The notes: a model not told the origin generated them from the sequence alone. Shown: positions 1 to 12,990, counted from the stretch's first letter. The stretch is DNA of 64,000 nt from Austropuccinia psidii (GCA_023105745.1 JALGQZ010000013.1:10411105-10475104); one strand, 5' to 3'. Translations and numbers: made by a program.

Positions 1-617
1 TCAATACCTCATATGTCAGTCAATACTGGGGTCCCATACAGTTTCTGTACAGCATTCTACGCGTCATACACGTCAGAATCAGGCTGTGAGGTCCCCAGAT
101 GAAAATTTTCACCCTGTATTGGTAAAAACCGCCCAGATGTGGTTTCAAAACCACATCTGAGCCCAATACAAGTTATATAGGCTGTTTGCAAACCACAAGC
201 CAGTACTAGAAAGTGAAAAAATCTTCACTTCCTCTACGTGGAAAGGCCTAGCACCCTTTCCACCCCATTTCAGGATAAAAAGGAGGCTTTTCACAGCCAG
301 AATTGTTTCCTCATCCTGCTCTTGAATAACCTACGTAGTAAACTGTCAAAAACAGCTTTACTCTTGGTTAATAATCAGGTATAATTATAAATTTGATTAT
401 TGTAGTCTTTTATTATTGTAACCCAACAGATAAAGCTGCACCCAGGGCTTTCAACAGCGCTCACCACCACTATATCATATATAGTAAAGCCCTTTTATTT
501 TAAATCAAAATATATTTTAACCCTATAAACATTTTTTTAAACTATTTCACCGTGTCACAAACATAGATAAAGTTTTATTTAGCCCATTTACACCTTCATC
601 ATAGTTTCATCCTGACA
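1..617 (+). repeat. E1 5' LTR, right-hand 617 bp
   Basis: The segment matches 8264-8880 almost base for base and ends CTGACA at 617, immediately before the primer binding site. About 820 bp of the LTR must lie left of the window, judging from the 1439-bp 3' LTR. Confidence 0.93.
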
Positions 618-620
618 TTT

Positions 621-638
621 TGGGGGCCTGGCCATGTT
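621..638 (+). other. E1 tRNA primer binding site
   Basis: Three bases after the LTR end the sequence reads TGGGGGCCTGGCCATG, opening with the TGG expected opposite a tRNA CCA end. Read as its complement it fits a tRNA 3' end: CCA, discriminator C, seven acceptor bases, five T-stem bases beginning with C. The same site follows the LTRs of E2, E3 and E4. I do not recognise which tRNA it is. Confidence 0.75.
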
Positions 639-1213
639 TTGAAATCCTTTTTTGGACCTTATAAGTAAGTCTTTTCTCTTTTTATGACTTATTAACAAGT
701 GTTTTATCCTTTTTTAGGCGTAATTTCTCTATTAAAATATATATTTTATATATCTTTATCCTTTTCTTTATATATACTCATATTATAAGAGTATTATTCA
801 CGTGGTTAATACCCACTGAAAATAACTATTTTTGGCATGTTTTGTATATAAAAACACATAAGCCATCAATAAAGTCCTGTATTCTTGACTGAATAAGGAC
901 ACCTCTGACTGAAAAACCATCAGTTGAGGCGTGGTTAAGTGTATTGTTAACTCAATAACACTTATAAAAAGGCACTTGTACAGATTCCACTTGAAAACCA
1001 CAAGTGTATCTGTGGGATACTGGCACACAAACAGTGTGACAGGGTACCAAAAGCTGTAATTCTGATGTGGAATTGTTGATTCAATTACACTGTCATTATA
1101 CAGGGCACATTGTAGTAACATACAAGCCCAGAGGCCAATCTTAGACGTGCAAAACCAGCATTTTTGAGAGGTATTAACTGACATAAGCCCTCTTTTTCCT
1201 GCCTTGATTTCAG

Positions 1214-2282
1214 TGGAAGAAAATTACATCCCACTTGAGACCCAGTCACAGGCCAACACACCAGTGACACCCTCAGAACCAGAGGGCAGCAAGGGCAAAG
1301 GAAAGAGGCACAGTGAAGGTCTCATTACAGCCAAGAAGTGGACTCCAATAGCCACTCAGAGGAGTAGAAAACCACAAAACTCTGCTTCAATACAAGGTAA
1401 ACCAACCTTAACCACTTGTACAGGGAAGATTACAATTATTAACCCAGTTGTAACCTCCAAAGGCAAACTGCCCAAATCAGCAGACAGCAAAGTTGTACAA
1501 GGCACAGTCAAAGGTAAATACCCTAAGAACATAAAGTTTTTGACTGCTTGCAAACACTGATATGTCCCCTGCATACCTCAGAGATCTTGGCTTCCAAAGG
1601 AACCAGCCAGAGGACAGAGAAGGATTGTCCAGAACCAGAATACCTGAAAGAGGACACCTTGGACACAGTGGTGGATGGCAAAACAATGAGAGAGATAATA
1701 TCAACCTTGCCATTCACACTCCAATTCAACAGAAACCTCAAACCAGAGGACTGGAAGGATATAGATCAAGTTCTTCAGCTCCACCAACTCCTCAAAGATT
1801 TATTTCAATGGAGCATGGACAACAAGAGGTTCAACCTAGCAACTCACTGGGCAGAACTGGGATCAAGTTGCCAGAAGATCTGTCTCAAAGAGATAGACTT
1901 CAAAGACCTTATGGAAATCACCAAGGGTTGGAATCCTACCCGACAGCACAGACTCCTGGAGGCAAGGGCACAGAGGATAAGGGAGAATCAAGCCACTATC
2001 CTAGCTATAGAAGAACAGTTGACCCAGACAGGTCCTACTCAGATTCCTTCAGGTTCACAAGGAGCAGGCCAAATCAGCTCTCCAGTGGCTTCACACCAAT
2101 CAGAAACCAGCAGATCAGTGGCCAAGAGTCACCATTCTTCACAATACCAGGAAGTTTCCAGGAGAAGACAAGGAAACAAGGGCAAGAACAAAACCTCCTT
2201 CAACCAGAGGAGGAAAGAGTCAGACCCCATGATCCAGAAGCTGTTAGATTTGGTGAAAGAGGTACACAAGAACCAGAATTAG
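1214..2282 (+). CDS. Putative spliced ORF overprinting gag in the +1 frame (E1)
   Basis: Function unknown. A pyrimidine-rich acceptor ends with AG at 1213 and the exon begins TG, which would complete a start codon if the upstream exon ends in A; the GTAAGT donor at 665 does. The exon stays open to 1513, where a donor (GTAAAT) opens a 68-nt intron ending CCTCAG at 1581. Phase 1 is kept, and reading continues in the frame one base ahead of gag to the stop at 2280-2282. The product (~330 aa) is charged, contains a GWNP motif followed by a basic helix, and ends in a short amphipathic segment. E2, E3 and E4 have the same layout and motif. The exons are predicted, not shown. Confidence 0.55.
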
Positions 2283-3241
2283 CTGTAAACCACTCTAGAA
2301 TCAGTAGTCCTAGTAATAGAAACATTACCCCCACTCAGACTGAAAATAACATTGTCACATCTGAGAGTAACATCAACAGTGATACACTGTGGTTACAAAT
2401 GTCCCAATATGCTGAACAATCTGCAAAGCAGTTTTCAGAAATTAAAGCTGGCCAAGAGAGGATGAGACAAACTCAAGCCTCCTTGGAACAGATAGTCAAG
2501 AATCTTCAAGAAAGATATGCTCAACTGAGCAAAGCCTCTGAAGAATCCAACAGAAGACTGAACCAAGTCTCTGAAGAACAACACCACAGCACAAGGGACA
2601 GGGAGTGTCTGGATCAGGACATTAACAAATTGTTTAATGCCTACCATAGCTTGAAGCACCAACCACAAGGCCAAGCTATGAAGAATCCATATCAACGAGA
2701 TGACATCAAACCAGATGCCATGTTGTTGAATAAGGCAAGATCTCCATCACAATACCAGGATGGAGATGGCATGTCTTATTCAGAGAAGGAAGCCTTGAAA
2801 CAGCTTCCTGAGGCCTCAAGCTGGCCCAAATTCTCTGGATCAGGAGAATATGATCATATGGAGCTCATAGATTATATTTATGGACTCTTCATTGATGTAC
2901 CAAGCATACCAGACTACTGGATCACTGCTAGATTGAATACTGCATTTAAAGGTCATGCTAGTATATGGTACACAGAAATGAAAGAAATCCATGGCAGAAG
3001 AAACTGGCCATGGTGGAAGAGTCAAATAATCCAAAAGTACAGTAATGGAACTTGGATATGGCAAAAGACCATGTCATTTGAAAATGACAAATACTCTGTG
3101 GACAAAGATCCATATGAGTGGTGTCTTAGACAGTCCAAAAGACTTAAAGCCATTGATCCTCAGATGAACATTCAAATGAGGAATCACAAACTTCTGACAC
3201 AACTGCCAGCAGAGCTAGAGCATGCAGTAAAATGCAGATGA
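1562..3241 (+). pseudogene. gag: E1 gag, ended by an in-frame TGA
   Basis: The frame opens at ATG 1562, which lies inside the predicted intron 1514-1581, only 20 nt before its acceptor. Residues 1-250 are rich in Ser, Gln, Arg and Pro and look disordered, as expected where another frame is overprinted. A Gln-rich coiled-coil stretch follows, then a capsid-like domain (about residues 400-559) with the WPKFSGSGEYDHM motif shared with E2-E4. It ends at TGA 3239-3241, aligned with a cysteine codon (TGT) in E2 and E3. Coding continues in the same frame beyond it, so the TGA is either a TGC/TGT-to-TGA nonsense change or a readthrough site. Confidence 0.85.
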
Positions 3242-6200
3242 AACCAGAATTGCACTCTAGATGACATTGCCAACACCTTACAAGACATAAGGAAAAGGAC
3301 TAATATAGGGAAATTCACCCCATATAAGAGCAGTAGTTTCAAAGAGAAACAACCTTCCAGGGTAGAGTTTAAAGACAAACCCAGAGAAAGAGTGGCAGAA
3401 GTGGCTAAGAAGAAGAATTCTTGCCACAACTGTGGTTCAACAGACCACTATGCCAACAACTGTCCAAAGGCAAAGAAAAAAGTCTATGCCATAGAGAAAG
3501 TCCCTGAGGAAGAACCTCCAACAGAGGATTCTGATTCAGACTCCATGGGTGATGCCATCAGAGAACCATCTGAGGATGATCAAGACCCAAGAGAGGAATT
3601 TCTAGTGGAATACCAAGAGGAAACCCCACTAGAAATCCAGGACATACAGTTGGAAGCAGGCATGCCACAGGACACTGCTAACAAGAACTTGTGCAAACAC
3701 ACACAAGATGCACAAACATTCTTGGTTACACCAACCAAAGGAATGGCATATATACATGGGACAGCCACAGAAATGACTGTTTGCATTGACAATGCTCAGC
3801 ATCCACTAATCATTGATAGTGGAGCACATTGCTCCATAGTGGCCAGAAACTATCTGGATACCCACTTCCCAAACTGGGAAAAACAGCTCTTGCCCACTAA
3901 GGCAAAGAACTTTAAAAGTGCATCAGGGAAGATGACTTCCATTGGGACAATTATCAAAGAGATAATTATATCCCACAGGAAGGGCAATATCAGACTCAAC
4001 CCAGAGTTTGTAGTGCTTAATGATGCCCACATCCAAGGGTTTTTACTGGGAACAGATTACCAGAGGATGTATGGCATAAACATTTACAACAGTAAAAATA
4101 GGCACATCACCATTGGTACTAACAAGGAAAAGAAATTTTCACTTGACATATACCAGATATCTTCTCAATATCTACTAGAAGAACTTCTGAAGGAATTCAG
4201 AGAGGGACAGTTTAGCACTACCCTCACCAGTAAACAAAAACTAATTTTACTGAAGATGCTGAGAAAGAACAGACCAGCATTTGCCATTGGTGAAGAACCA
4301 TTAGGCAAGATCAAAGGCCATGATATAGAACTATATCTGGATGTGGAGAGGCCTTATCCACCCATGCTGAGGAGACCTCCTTATCCAGCAAGCCTGGAAA
4401 CCAGGAAGGAAATTGAGAAACATATCAATGAACTCCTGGACATGGATGTTATCAGGAAGATTGGACACAATGAAATAGTGGAAATCACCACTCCTGTCCT
4501 TATCACCTGGCATGATGGCAAGTCTAGATTGTGTGGAGACTTCAGAGCCCTGAACAACTACACAAAAGCAGACAGGTACCCTATACCAAGGATACCTTAT
4601 GCCTTGGATAAGCTAGCCAAAGCCAAATACATAACCAAGATGGATTGTATGAAAGGCTTCCACCAAAATGGGGTTAAACCAAGCTCCATGAAGTTACTCA
4701 GAATAATATGCCATATGGGCATATATGAGTACACCAGAATGCCATTTGGCATCAAGAATGCACCAGCCCACTTCCAAAGGATGATGGACACCATATTTCA
4801 AGAATAAATCATGGAAGGCTGGATGGTAGTATATATTGATGATATCATTATATACTCAGAGACATGGGAAGACCATGTACAATACATAGACAGAGTGCTA
4901 AGTAAATGTACACCCATCAATCTGAAAATTTCACTAAAAAAGTGTAATTTTGGCCAACAAGAGCTACTGGCTCTAGGACATAAAGTCTCAGGTCTTAGTC
5001 TGGCAATTGACCAGAATAAAGTAGCAGCAGTACTGCAAAAACCAGTACCAAAAAGCATCAAAGAGATGCAATCCTTCCTTGGGTTTGCTAGCTACTATAG
5101 AAACCATATCAAAAATTTTGCACACATAACTAGTAGTTTATACAAGTTATGTTCAAAGGATGTAGTTTTTGAAATTACCAAGAAAAGGAGGGATGCATAT
5201 GAGAGGATCAAGCATGAGCTCACAAATGCACCTGTGCTCATCTTTCCTGACTTTGAACTACCATTCAAGTTATACATAGATGCAGCATGTATCCAAGGCT
5301 TAGGAATAGCCCTTCACCAAAGAAAAATTGTGGATAGTGATCCAAGAGAGGGGGTAACATGTTACATCTGTAGGCAACTGAAAGATTCAGAAGCCAGGTA
5401 TGGGGCCACCCAGACTGAATGTCTATGCTTAGTCTGGGCTCTGGAAAAACTCCATTATTATTTGGAGGGTGCAGTCTTTGAAGTCTACACAGACTGCACA
5501 GCCTTGAAGTCTTTACTAAACATGAAAACTACAAATAGACACATGATGAGATGGCAAATAGCCATCCAGGAGGATAGAGGGAGCATGACCATCATATACA
5601 AGGAAGGTAAAAGCCATACCAATGCAGATGGCCTCAGCAGATGGCCACTGGACAATGTTAAAAGCAATCCAGCTTATGACCCAGAAGTTGCAGCAAAAAT
5701 CCCTATCCATTTCATGGAAATAGATAGGAGGAAAAACTTCAGATTATCTGAATGGGCACCAGAAAGTGGTACCCTTGACAGTGGAAACACTGATTCAGAG
5801 GAGACAGAAACTCCAACATTGGGAATAAGTTCCTCTGAACTGCAAAATGAATTTTTCAGTGCAGTACTGAAGTCTTATGCCAAACACAAACAGTGTGGCA
5901 TACTACTACAACTCCTTCAACAAAAGTACAGGAGTCCAGAACTGGAAACCCAGCTGGAAGAACCCTGGTTGAGGGCCTATAAGGACAATAATTTTTTTCT
6001 TATAGATGGCCTGCTCTACCACAGAGAAAAGCACACAAGTGCACTCACAGTGGTAGACAGAGACCACATCTCATTGATCCTACAAGAATGCCATGACTGC
6101 CCCTATATGGGACGCATGAGTGAAGACAGGACCAAAGAGAGGGTAGCAAGCACAGCTTGGTGGCCCAAGTGGGAACAAGAGTTGAGTGAATACATCAACA

Positions 6201-7417
6201 CTTGTGAAAGATGCCAAAAGGCAAATAGGAAACATGGGAAGAAGTATGGGTTACTTCAACACATAGAAGAACCCAAGCACCCATGGGAAACCATCAACAT
6301 GGACTGGGTTACAGGACTTGTCCCAGGAGGCAAAGAAAACTATAATGCCTGTTTGATCATAGTTGATAGGTTCAGCAAGAGCATGAGGTGTCTACCATGC
6401 CATAGAGAAGACACAGCCATGGATACTGCTCTGTTGTTTTGGAATAACATCATATCTACCTGTGGAGTCCCTAAGATCATCATTAGTGATAGGGACCCAA
6501 AATTCACATCTGAGTTTTGGACTAACTTATATGACATGCTTGGTACTAAAATTGCTTTTTCCACAGCTTACCACCCACAAACAGATGGCCTAGCTGAAAG
6601 GATGATCCAAACAATGGAGGACATCCTCAGAAGATTCTGTGCATATGGCATGGAATACAAGGACCATGAGGGATACACCCATGATTGGGTTACCCTCTTA
6701 CCAGCAGTCCAACTGGCTTATAATACAAGCCAGCACTCCACCACAGGTAAAACACCTGCACTGGTGGAGAAAGGGTGGAACCCCCTATTGCCTGTGGATC
6801 ATTTGAAGAAAAATCTCCTGAATATCCACCCCACAGCCAAAGACTTCCATGATATGTGGAAGAGGGCCTGTGATACAGCTGCCAAATGCATAGCTGAGGA
6901 AAAAGAATACAATAAGCAGAGGTGGGACAAATCACATATGGAACCTGACTTCAAGGAAGGGGATCAGGTGTTAGTGTCTACACTGAACTTCAACAATCTC
7001 AAAGGACCTAAAAAAATGAGGGACTCATTTGTAGGACCTTTTACTATCATTAATTTGATAGAAAAAAATGCAGTGGAAGTCAAACTTACTGAGGAGTTTT
7101 CCAGGAAACATCCAGTCTTTCCAGTAAGTTTGGTAAAACCATACTTCCAGACAGAGGAGGATAAATTCCCCTCCAGGAGAAAGAACCCCACACCACAAGA
7201 GATAGTGGAAGTGGAGGACTCCCCTGGACCTGTGAGTAAGATCATCAGGGCCAGGAAGATCAGGCTCAATAGGAAGGATCAAAGACAATACCTAGTCAGA
7301 TTCAAGAACCAGACAGCAGATAAAGACAAATGGTTGGCAGAAGATGCCATACCATATGGGAACCTTCATTTAAGGAGATTCAGAGCCTCTAGGAGGACTG
7401 AACAGTCTCATCAATGA
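3242..7417 (+). pseudogene. pol: E1 gag-pol downstream part: NC, PR, RT, RNase H, IN, chromodomain-like tail
   Basis: The frame is that of gag. A CCHC zinc knuckle (CHNCGSTDHYANNC, from 3422) precedes an aspartic protease with IDSGAHC near 3810. Reverse transcriptase follows, with YIDD at 4832-4843, then RNase H with a KLYIDA start, then a retroviral-type integrase with the HHCC region near 6090-6220, an MDW aspartate, SDRDPKF and an AERMIQ glutamate. The last ~60 residues resemble a degenerate chromodomain (QYLVRFKN..W). TAA at 4805-4807 replaces a glutamate codon of E3 just before YIDD, cutting reverse transcriptase. Otherwise the frame is open, so decay has only begun. Confidence 0.93.
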
Positions 7418-7429
7418 TGAGCCTTTTTT

Positions 7430-7441
7430 AGAGGGAGGGTA
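7430..7441 (+). other. E1 polypurine tract
   Basis: The run AGAGGGAGGGTA directly precedes the TGTCAG start of the 3' LTR. Purine tracts at this place prime plus-strand DNA synthesis in LTR elements, and this one fixes the LTR boundary. Confidence 0.8.
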
Positions 7442-8880
7442 TGTCAGCCTGTGACTCAAAACCAGAGCACAAGCATGACAGCCAAAATACCATAAACCAA
7501 TGGTATAGCCAAGATACCACCAAAACATGGAGCTGAGCCAAATTAGCTCAAAAGGTACCAAACGATAGAGGAAACTCACTTCTTTCTGAAAATATAAGTC
7601 CCATCACCATAGGACAAGAAATAACAAAGTTATTCCTGCTCAAAGTTATTGCTGAGCATAAACCTCAATTTTCACCTCTCATCTAAAATCTAGAAGGAGA
7701 GACTTAACACCATCAAATGGGTATTCAAAATGAAGCTCTAAGCCAGGGCTATCCAATGGTACCAGCCAAACTGAGCTAGCACCAATATTACTGGAGTTAT
7801 GGTCAATTTCAGGCCAAATAAGGGTGAACAAAACATTCACCTCTCATCTAACTTCTACAGTTTTAGTGTGGGATACCTGAAGTGGGGTATCTTTGGAAAG
7901 AGCACAATCAGGGCTATCAGATGGTGCAATCTACTTCTTCATATCCCAACTATAACAGAAGTTATGAGGCAAACAAGCTCAATACAGCTTTTTGCCCAAA
8001 CCACGCCTATGTACAAAAAACCTTGTACATGGGATAACTTTGCCATATTTAATGATAGCCATACCAAATTGGGTACCATTGTGCAGAGCCCATACAGGGC
8101 TATACAATGAACCAATGTTGAGCATGATATCTCAAAAACTGACAGAGTTATGGCTGGTTTAAGGTCAAAATCCCACCTGCTGTCATATACAGCCTTACCA
8201 TGGGATAATATCCCATAATCATGAATATGAGGTGTCAAATAGACAAAGAAGCATGTTTTTACTTCAATAAATCATATGTCAGTCAATACTGGGGTCCCAT
8301 ACAGTTTCTGTACAGCATTCTACGCATCATACACGTCAGAATCAGGCTGTGAGGTCCCCAGATGAAAATTTTCACCCTGTATTGGTAAAAACCGCCCAGA
8401 TGTGGTTTCAAAACCACATCTGAGCCCAATACAAGTTATACAGGCTGTTTTCAAACCACAAGCCAGTACTAGAAAGTGAAAAAATCTTCACTTCCTCTAC
8501 GTGGAAAGGCCTAGCACCCTTTCCACCCCATTTCAGGATAAAAAGGAGGCTTTTCACAGCCAGAATTGTTTCCTCATCCTGCTCTTGAATAACCTATGTA
8601 GTAAACTGTCAAAAACAGTTTTACTCTTGGTTAATAATCAGGTATAATTATAAATTTAATTTTGTAGTCTTTTATTATTGTAACCCAACAGATAAAGCTG
8701 CATCCAGGGCTTTCAACAGCGCTCACCACCACTATATCATATATAGTAAAGCCCTTTTATTTTAAATCAAAAAATATTTTAACCCTATAACCCTTTTTTT
8801 TAAACTATTTTACCATGTCACAAACATAGATAAAGTTGTATTTAGCCTATTTACACCTTCATCATAGTTTCATCCTGACA
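7442..8880 (+). repeat. E1 3' LTR, complete (1439 bp)
   Basis: It starts TGTCAG and ends CTGACA, a perfect 6-bp terminal inverted repeat. Its last 617 bp match the window start. ORFs predicted inside it (for example 7799-8110) show no protein family and are taken as chance. Confidence 0.93.
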
Positions 8881-10160
8881 TTGATCTTGATAAATTTATA
8901 ACAAACAAAAGAATTTAGCAATATTGAGTTAATAATTTTGATTTTAAATAGTCTAACACTTCATAAAAAAACAACCAATTCATAATTTGAATAAAAATCA
9001 AGATATCATCTTAATAATCATAGCTTCCTCACTCTTGTTAACATCCAAATTCTCAAATTATTATTTATGTCATATGAAAAAGCTGTTAAATTTGTAATAG
9101 CCATTCTATCAATGATGTATTGATATGCAGTTATCATTTTGATTCTAATATTTGTATTATTCATATACTACAGAACTTATCCTTTTAATGATCAACGTTC
9201 TCTCATTTAAATAAGAGAATCACTCTTTCAATAATGATCAAGGTCACCTTGATGATAAAAAAGTTACTTTTTGAAAAACACAAGATTTTATATTGCCATA
9301 TTAAGATGATCCTTTAGAAATGACAAATCCATTACTTCTGTAATAATGCATTCTGTATTCTTATCCAAACATTTGTTTCATTATTACTTAAGTAACAATT
9401 ATCAAAAAAAACCCTCTTATAAAAGCAACTACTTTATCAGAATTAAAATGATAGACTTATAATTATTTTTATAATAGGATCATTCTTATCAAGATCACCA
9501 CAAAGCAACGTTTCAAATGATTAACTTCTTATTATTTCAATAATAAGAAAACCATGCTTTTCTAAATAATAATGAAGCCATTGTTTTAGAAGTAACATTA
9601 TTAGCTAAGTAATAATAAGCTAAACATTTCAATCTTGAGAAGCACTTGCTTTTTTGAAGAATAATAAATGTTACCTTTTAATAATATTAATACAGTTATT
9701 ATCAAATTGATGATTACTTTATTAATAAAAAAGCTATTTCTTTAGAAGTATCAAATTATGAAATGTTAAAACAGAGACCAGTCCCATAATAGTAGATTTA
9801 TGGCTTAAATAATAACAAAGGTAAGCTTAATATACTACTTGCTTCTTGTGCCTCCTAGTTACCAATATCTTTACTTGATATCAGAAAAGTTATTATCCCA
9901 GGTCTTTTTTAAGGTACCAAGACTACCACTATGGCCCAATTCTTTTTGGTTTAAAAAGCATCAACATAAACTAGGGATAATAGCTAATTTCTCAGTCTCA
10001 TCATCACAAAGCTATCAGTCAATGATTTCAACATTATTTTTTGAACAAAAAAAATATTTGCAACAATAAAGACAATCCTATTGATAACAAAATATGGTCA
10101 TTGGAACCATTCCTTTAATACATGTAGCATTACAACAATAATACGTTAAAATTCTGGGAA
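8881..10160. other. Gene-less AT-rich stretch with many small inverted repeats
   Basis: No convincing coding region is seen. The sequence is full of short imperfect palindromes built from AATAAT, GATCAAG and CTTGATC-like words; the clearest is the 17-nt ATCAAGGTCACCTTGAT at 9237-9253. Since it adjoins the 3' side of the transposase remnant, it may be the subterminal part of that DNA transposon, but I could not find matching terminal repeats. Confidence 0.4.
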
Positions 10161-12990
10161 TTACACGTCAGTATCCATGATTATTTGTCCTTCCCTAATC
10201 AAGCATACAATTGTACTTGTCTCCTTTAAGCCCAAGCTCCATGCTGGTAGCTCCCAATAGGCACAGACATCAGATATATCAAATGGCTGTACTATTTCCA
10301 ATTCATGGGTTCCTTGCAAGTGAATAATTGAAAGAATTTTAAAAATCATTGAAAGAGGTTGTGTTGGTGGGTACTTGCATTCAATCATTTTTTGTACAAG
10401 TACAAGGGTGTTGCTGTGGTTTTCCAAAGGAACTCTTATAATATGTAAAAACAAACCAAAACTTGCAGTAATCTCACTGATTTATAGCGGATGACGTTGT
10501 TGGGCGGCCTCTTGCCTATCTTGAAGATGTTTGGCTGATTTCCACAAAGTAATATTAATATTTCCTTTGAATACTTCAAGAAAACCTTGGAGCCATCAGG
10601 GTGAGGTATGTGTGTATGGTCACGAATAGTAGGTTCAGTAAGTCTCAGGAATGAAAGAATTTTTCTATACATTTCTTAATCCAGCTCAAAGTAAACCTCC
10701 AGGAAATCCTTCTTTTTTGCAAATCAAGGTAAAACATTAGTTGCAACTAGTCGTTGCCATTGAAAAAACCTTGTCATAATGGTTTCACCAAATTTTTCTA
10801 CAATTGATTCCATAATCAGAGCAGTTCATCAAAAGAAGACTAATTGATGCAGCTCACCAACCTTTCCATCATTTTTAAAGCTCTGCAAAAAACCATTTAA
10901 TCTTTTGCCTGGGTTTTCAGATATTTCATTTAATGGGCCCCACCATGCAAGTTGACTCTTCACATGCAATGCATAATGAGAGTTGGGGGTTTTTTTTCAA
11001 TTGAGAAACAGGTCTTACAATGTCCAACAGTATGTTTTGTATTATTCTGCGAATAAATTAAATTGATCTTCAATAATTGAATTAGATATTAAAATGTTTG
11101 TGCAGGTTACTAATGCACAAAGTTTTTTGAGTAGAAGGCAATTTGAAAGGGAATTTGATTCAAAGAATTCAAAATATCCAAGAAAGACATCCAGAACAGT
11201 TAAAGGTAAATAGATTGGAAATAGCGATTGCCACTCAGTGGCTTTCAATCTTCCTTCTTTCAGAGCTCCAACCTCTTTTGGTACTCTAGTGATTTCAGAT
11301 GGTACAATGACTTCCTTGAATAGAGCCTTCAGCCTTGTGAATTGCTCAGTGGACAGACCTGGAATCTTTTGATTTGGGCTGTTTATTTCCATTTAATCTT
11401 CATTAATTGAGGGTTGGTTGATTTCTTTTTTGCTAGCATGACTTTCCATTGGTTTGAAAATGATCCATTGCCATCAATTCAAAAAATGGTTTTGAAGGAT
11501 ACCTTCAAGCCACATGTGCAAGATTCCCAATGATGTATGCCTAACAGGGTCCCAGTATGGAAGTCGGTTGAGCTCAGACCAGCAAACTCCTGATTTTTTA
11601 ACAAGTAAATCTGCCTGAGTTTGATTTTGTGCATCCTTGAAGGCATTTGAATAGTGGCGCATGATATGGCATTTATGAAGACAAGCAATATCTAAATCAG
11701 GAAGTTGAGCTTTTGTACACTCACACCAAGTACAAAAAGAAGTAGCAGAGCAAGAAGAAAATTCAGCAACCTTGTTTGTTGCAACCAAGCTTAACAAAAC
11801 TCTTCCGCCCATTAGGTGAGTTTGGTGTGCGAATAATGATGCCAGGATGAAGTTTAATTAGATTGTCAACCAAAGGCATAAGGATATTGTTGATGGTAAT
11901 TGGATTTGGCTCATTTGGAGCAGGAATTATGCCAGAAATAAATGTGTTTTGCAATCTCCATTGAGTATTTGGTGGAAGACACAAGCAGTTGAGGACCACA
12001 ACCCCAAGCAAAACTTGTTTTCCTGCCAATTTGTTTGTAAGAGGGTTAAGCCAATAAACAAACAAGCTAAACAATAGAAGCATTGATTTCGCTTTTGCAT
12101 TTTTTGAGGTTGGGTAAAGGCTTTTCCAGGAAGGTGATTTCTGGTAATCAGATATTGGTATTCCTTTATTTTGAAGATGGTTATTCCAGTAATCAATTGA
12201 GTCTTCAACCTGAGGAATGAACCATGTGAGACACTTTGAAAAATCTTGAGTAATGTATGTTAAGTGAGGTTTGCTAAGAGTCAAACAATTAGTTGCTTTT
12301 GAAAAATGTTGAGAGTCTTTCTTTAACTGAGGCAGAGGTCTGATGAAATGTTGAGTGAAAAGTGATTTGCCACAGGGAGAAGATTGAGAGAAATATTTGT
12401 ATTGAAACTCTGATGGTGCCGAATTAATATTGTAAATGCAATAGCATTTAGGACAGCAAAGGCGCTTTTCAAGTTGAGGAGTTAGTTGGTGCCTTTTGCA
12501 AATTGTTTGTATATCCACAGGAAGGTTTTTTTCGTGATGTATATGCCAATTTTTCTAGGTTGAAAAGATTGAATGAGTTGTACTAAGTATTTCCGTGCAA
12601 GCCAGCTTTGTTGATGACTAAGCTCAAAAGAGAGGTGTAACCACGCCATTAAAGATAATGTAGCCTCTGGAACAAAGGCAATGTAAGTGGGTCAGGAAAT
12701 GTGAAAATTTGAAATAAACACTGGCTAGTTAATTCCAAAGCAGTATTTTGATGAGTAGATGATTAATGTGAGCTCTCAGACTCATTGCTTGCTACTTTTG
12801 AATTATTATTTGAGCTGTTTTCTGAAATTGAAATCCTAGTGGATATATGCAAGCCACAACCATCTGTTTGAGAGGCACTAGCCCAGTGTCTATTACGAGT
12901 GCTTTGTGAAACAAGTACCCCTTGTATTTGTTGTCCGTCTTGGTTTGTAAACTGAAAGGATTTGCACTTTTGGAAAGTGCATATCTCCAT
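10161..12990 (-). pseudogene. Plavaka/CACTA-like transposase, frameshifted remnant
   Basis: Several minus-strand fragments line up in the order of the basidiomycete Plavaka (CACTA-like) transposase. The N-terminal piece starts at ATG 12990 and holds a short Cys segment ending with a Ser-Thr-Arg-x-x-His motif. The fragment 12518-11763 has the CCPKCYCIY zinc motif and the block around NCLCLPPNTQWRLQNTF and GIIPAPNEPNP. The frame then shifts to 11812-11474, with SELNRLPYWDPVRHTSLG. The next piece, 11392-11042, resembles the segment following the catalytic core, with LKATEWQSLFPIYLPL. The fragments at 10678-10161 may be the C terminus. At least two frameshifts make it dead. Family assignment is from remembered motifs. 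Confidence 0.75.

Larger units (their letters stand above)
1..8880 (+). mobile_element. Ty3/Gypsy chromovirus-type LTR retrotransposon E1, 5' end outside window
   Basis: Bases 1-617 repeat at 8264-8880, the two ends of long terminal repeats bounding a gag-pol coding region. The complete 3' LTR runs 7442-8880, begins TGTCAG and ends CTGACA, and follows a purine-rich tract. Inside, one reading frame carries gag, a CCHC knuckle, aspartic protease, reverse transcriptase, RNase H, integrase and a chromodomain-like tail, the Ty3 order. By eye the two LTR segments differ at roughly 17 of 617 positions, so the copy is fairly old. Two in-frame stops (TGA 3239-3241, TAA 4805-4807) break it. The target duplication cannot be checked because the left end is missing. 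Confidence 0.95.

Noticed and set aside
1204..1213. Translation start at 1204 for the 118-codon reading before E1 gag
   Set aside because: The codon is TTG, not ATG, and it overlaps a good splice acceptor ending at 1213; an exon starting at 1214 explains the reading better.
798..1270. Minus-strand ORFs in the E1 leader
   Set aside because: Antisense to the leader and predicted exon; no family, no counterpart in E2-E4.
1548..1581. Start at 1548 for the E1 +1-frame ORF
   Set aside because: The codon is TTG and lies in the predicted intron; splicing from 1513 to 1582 enters the same frame at the same Glu codon.
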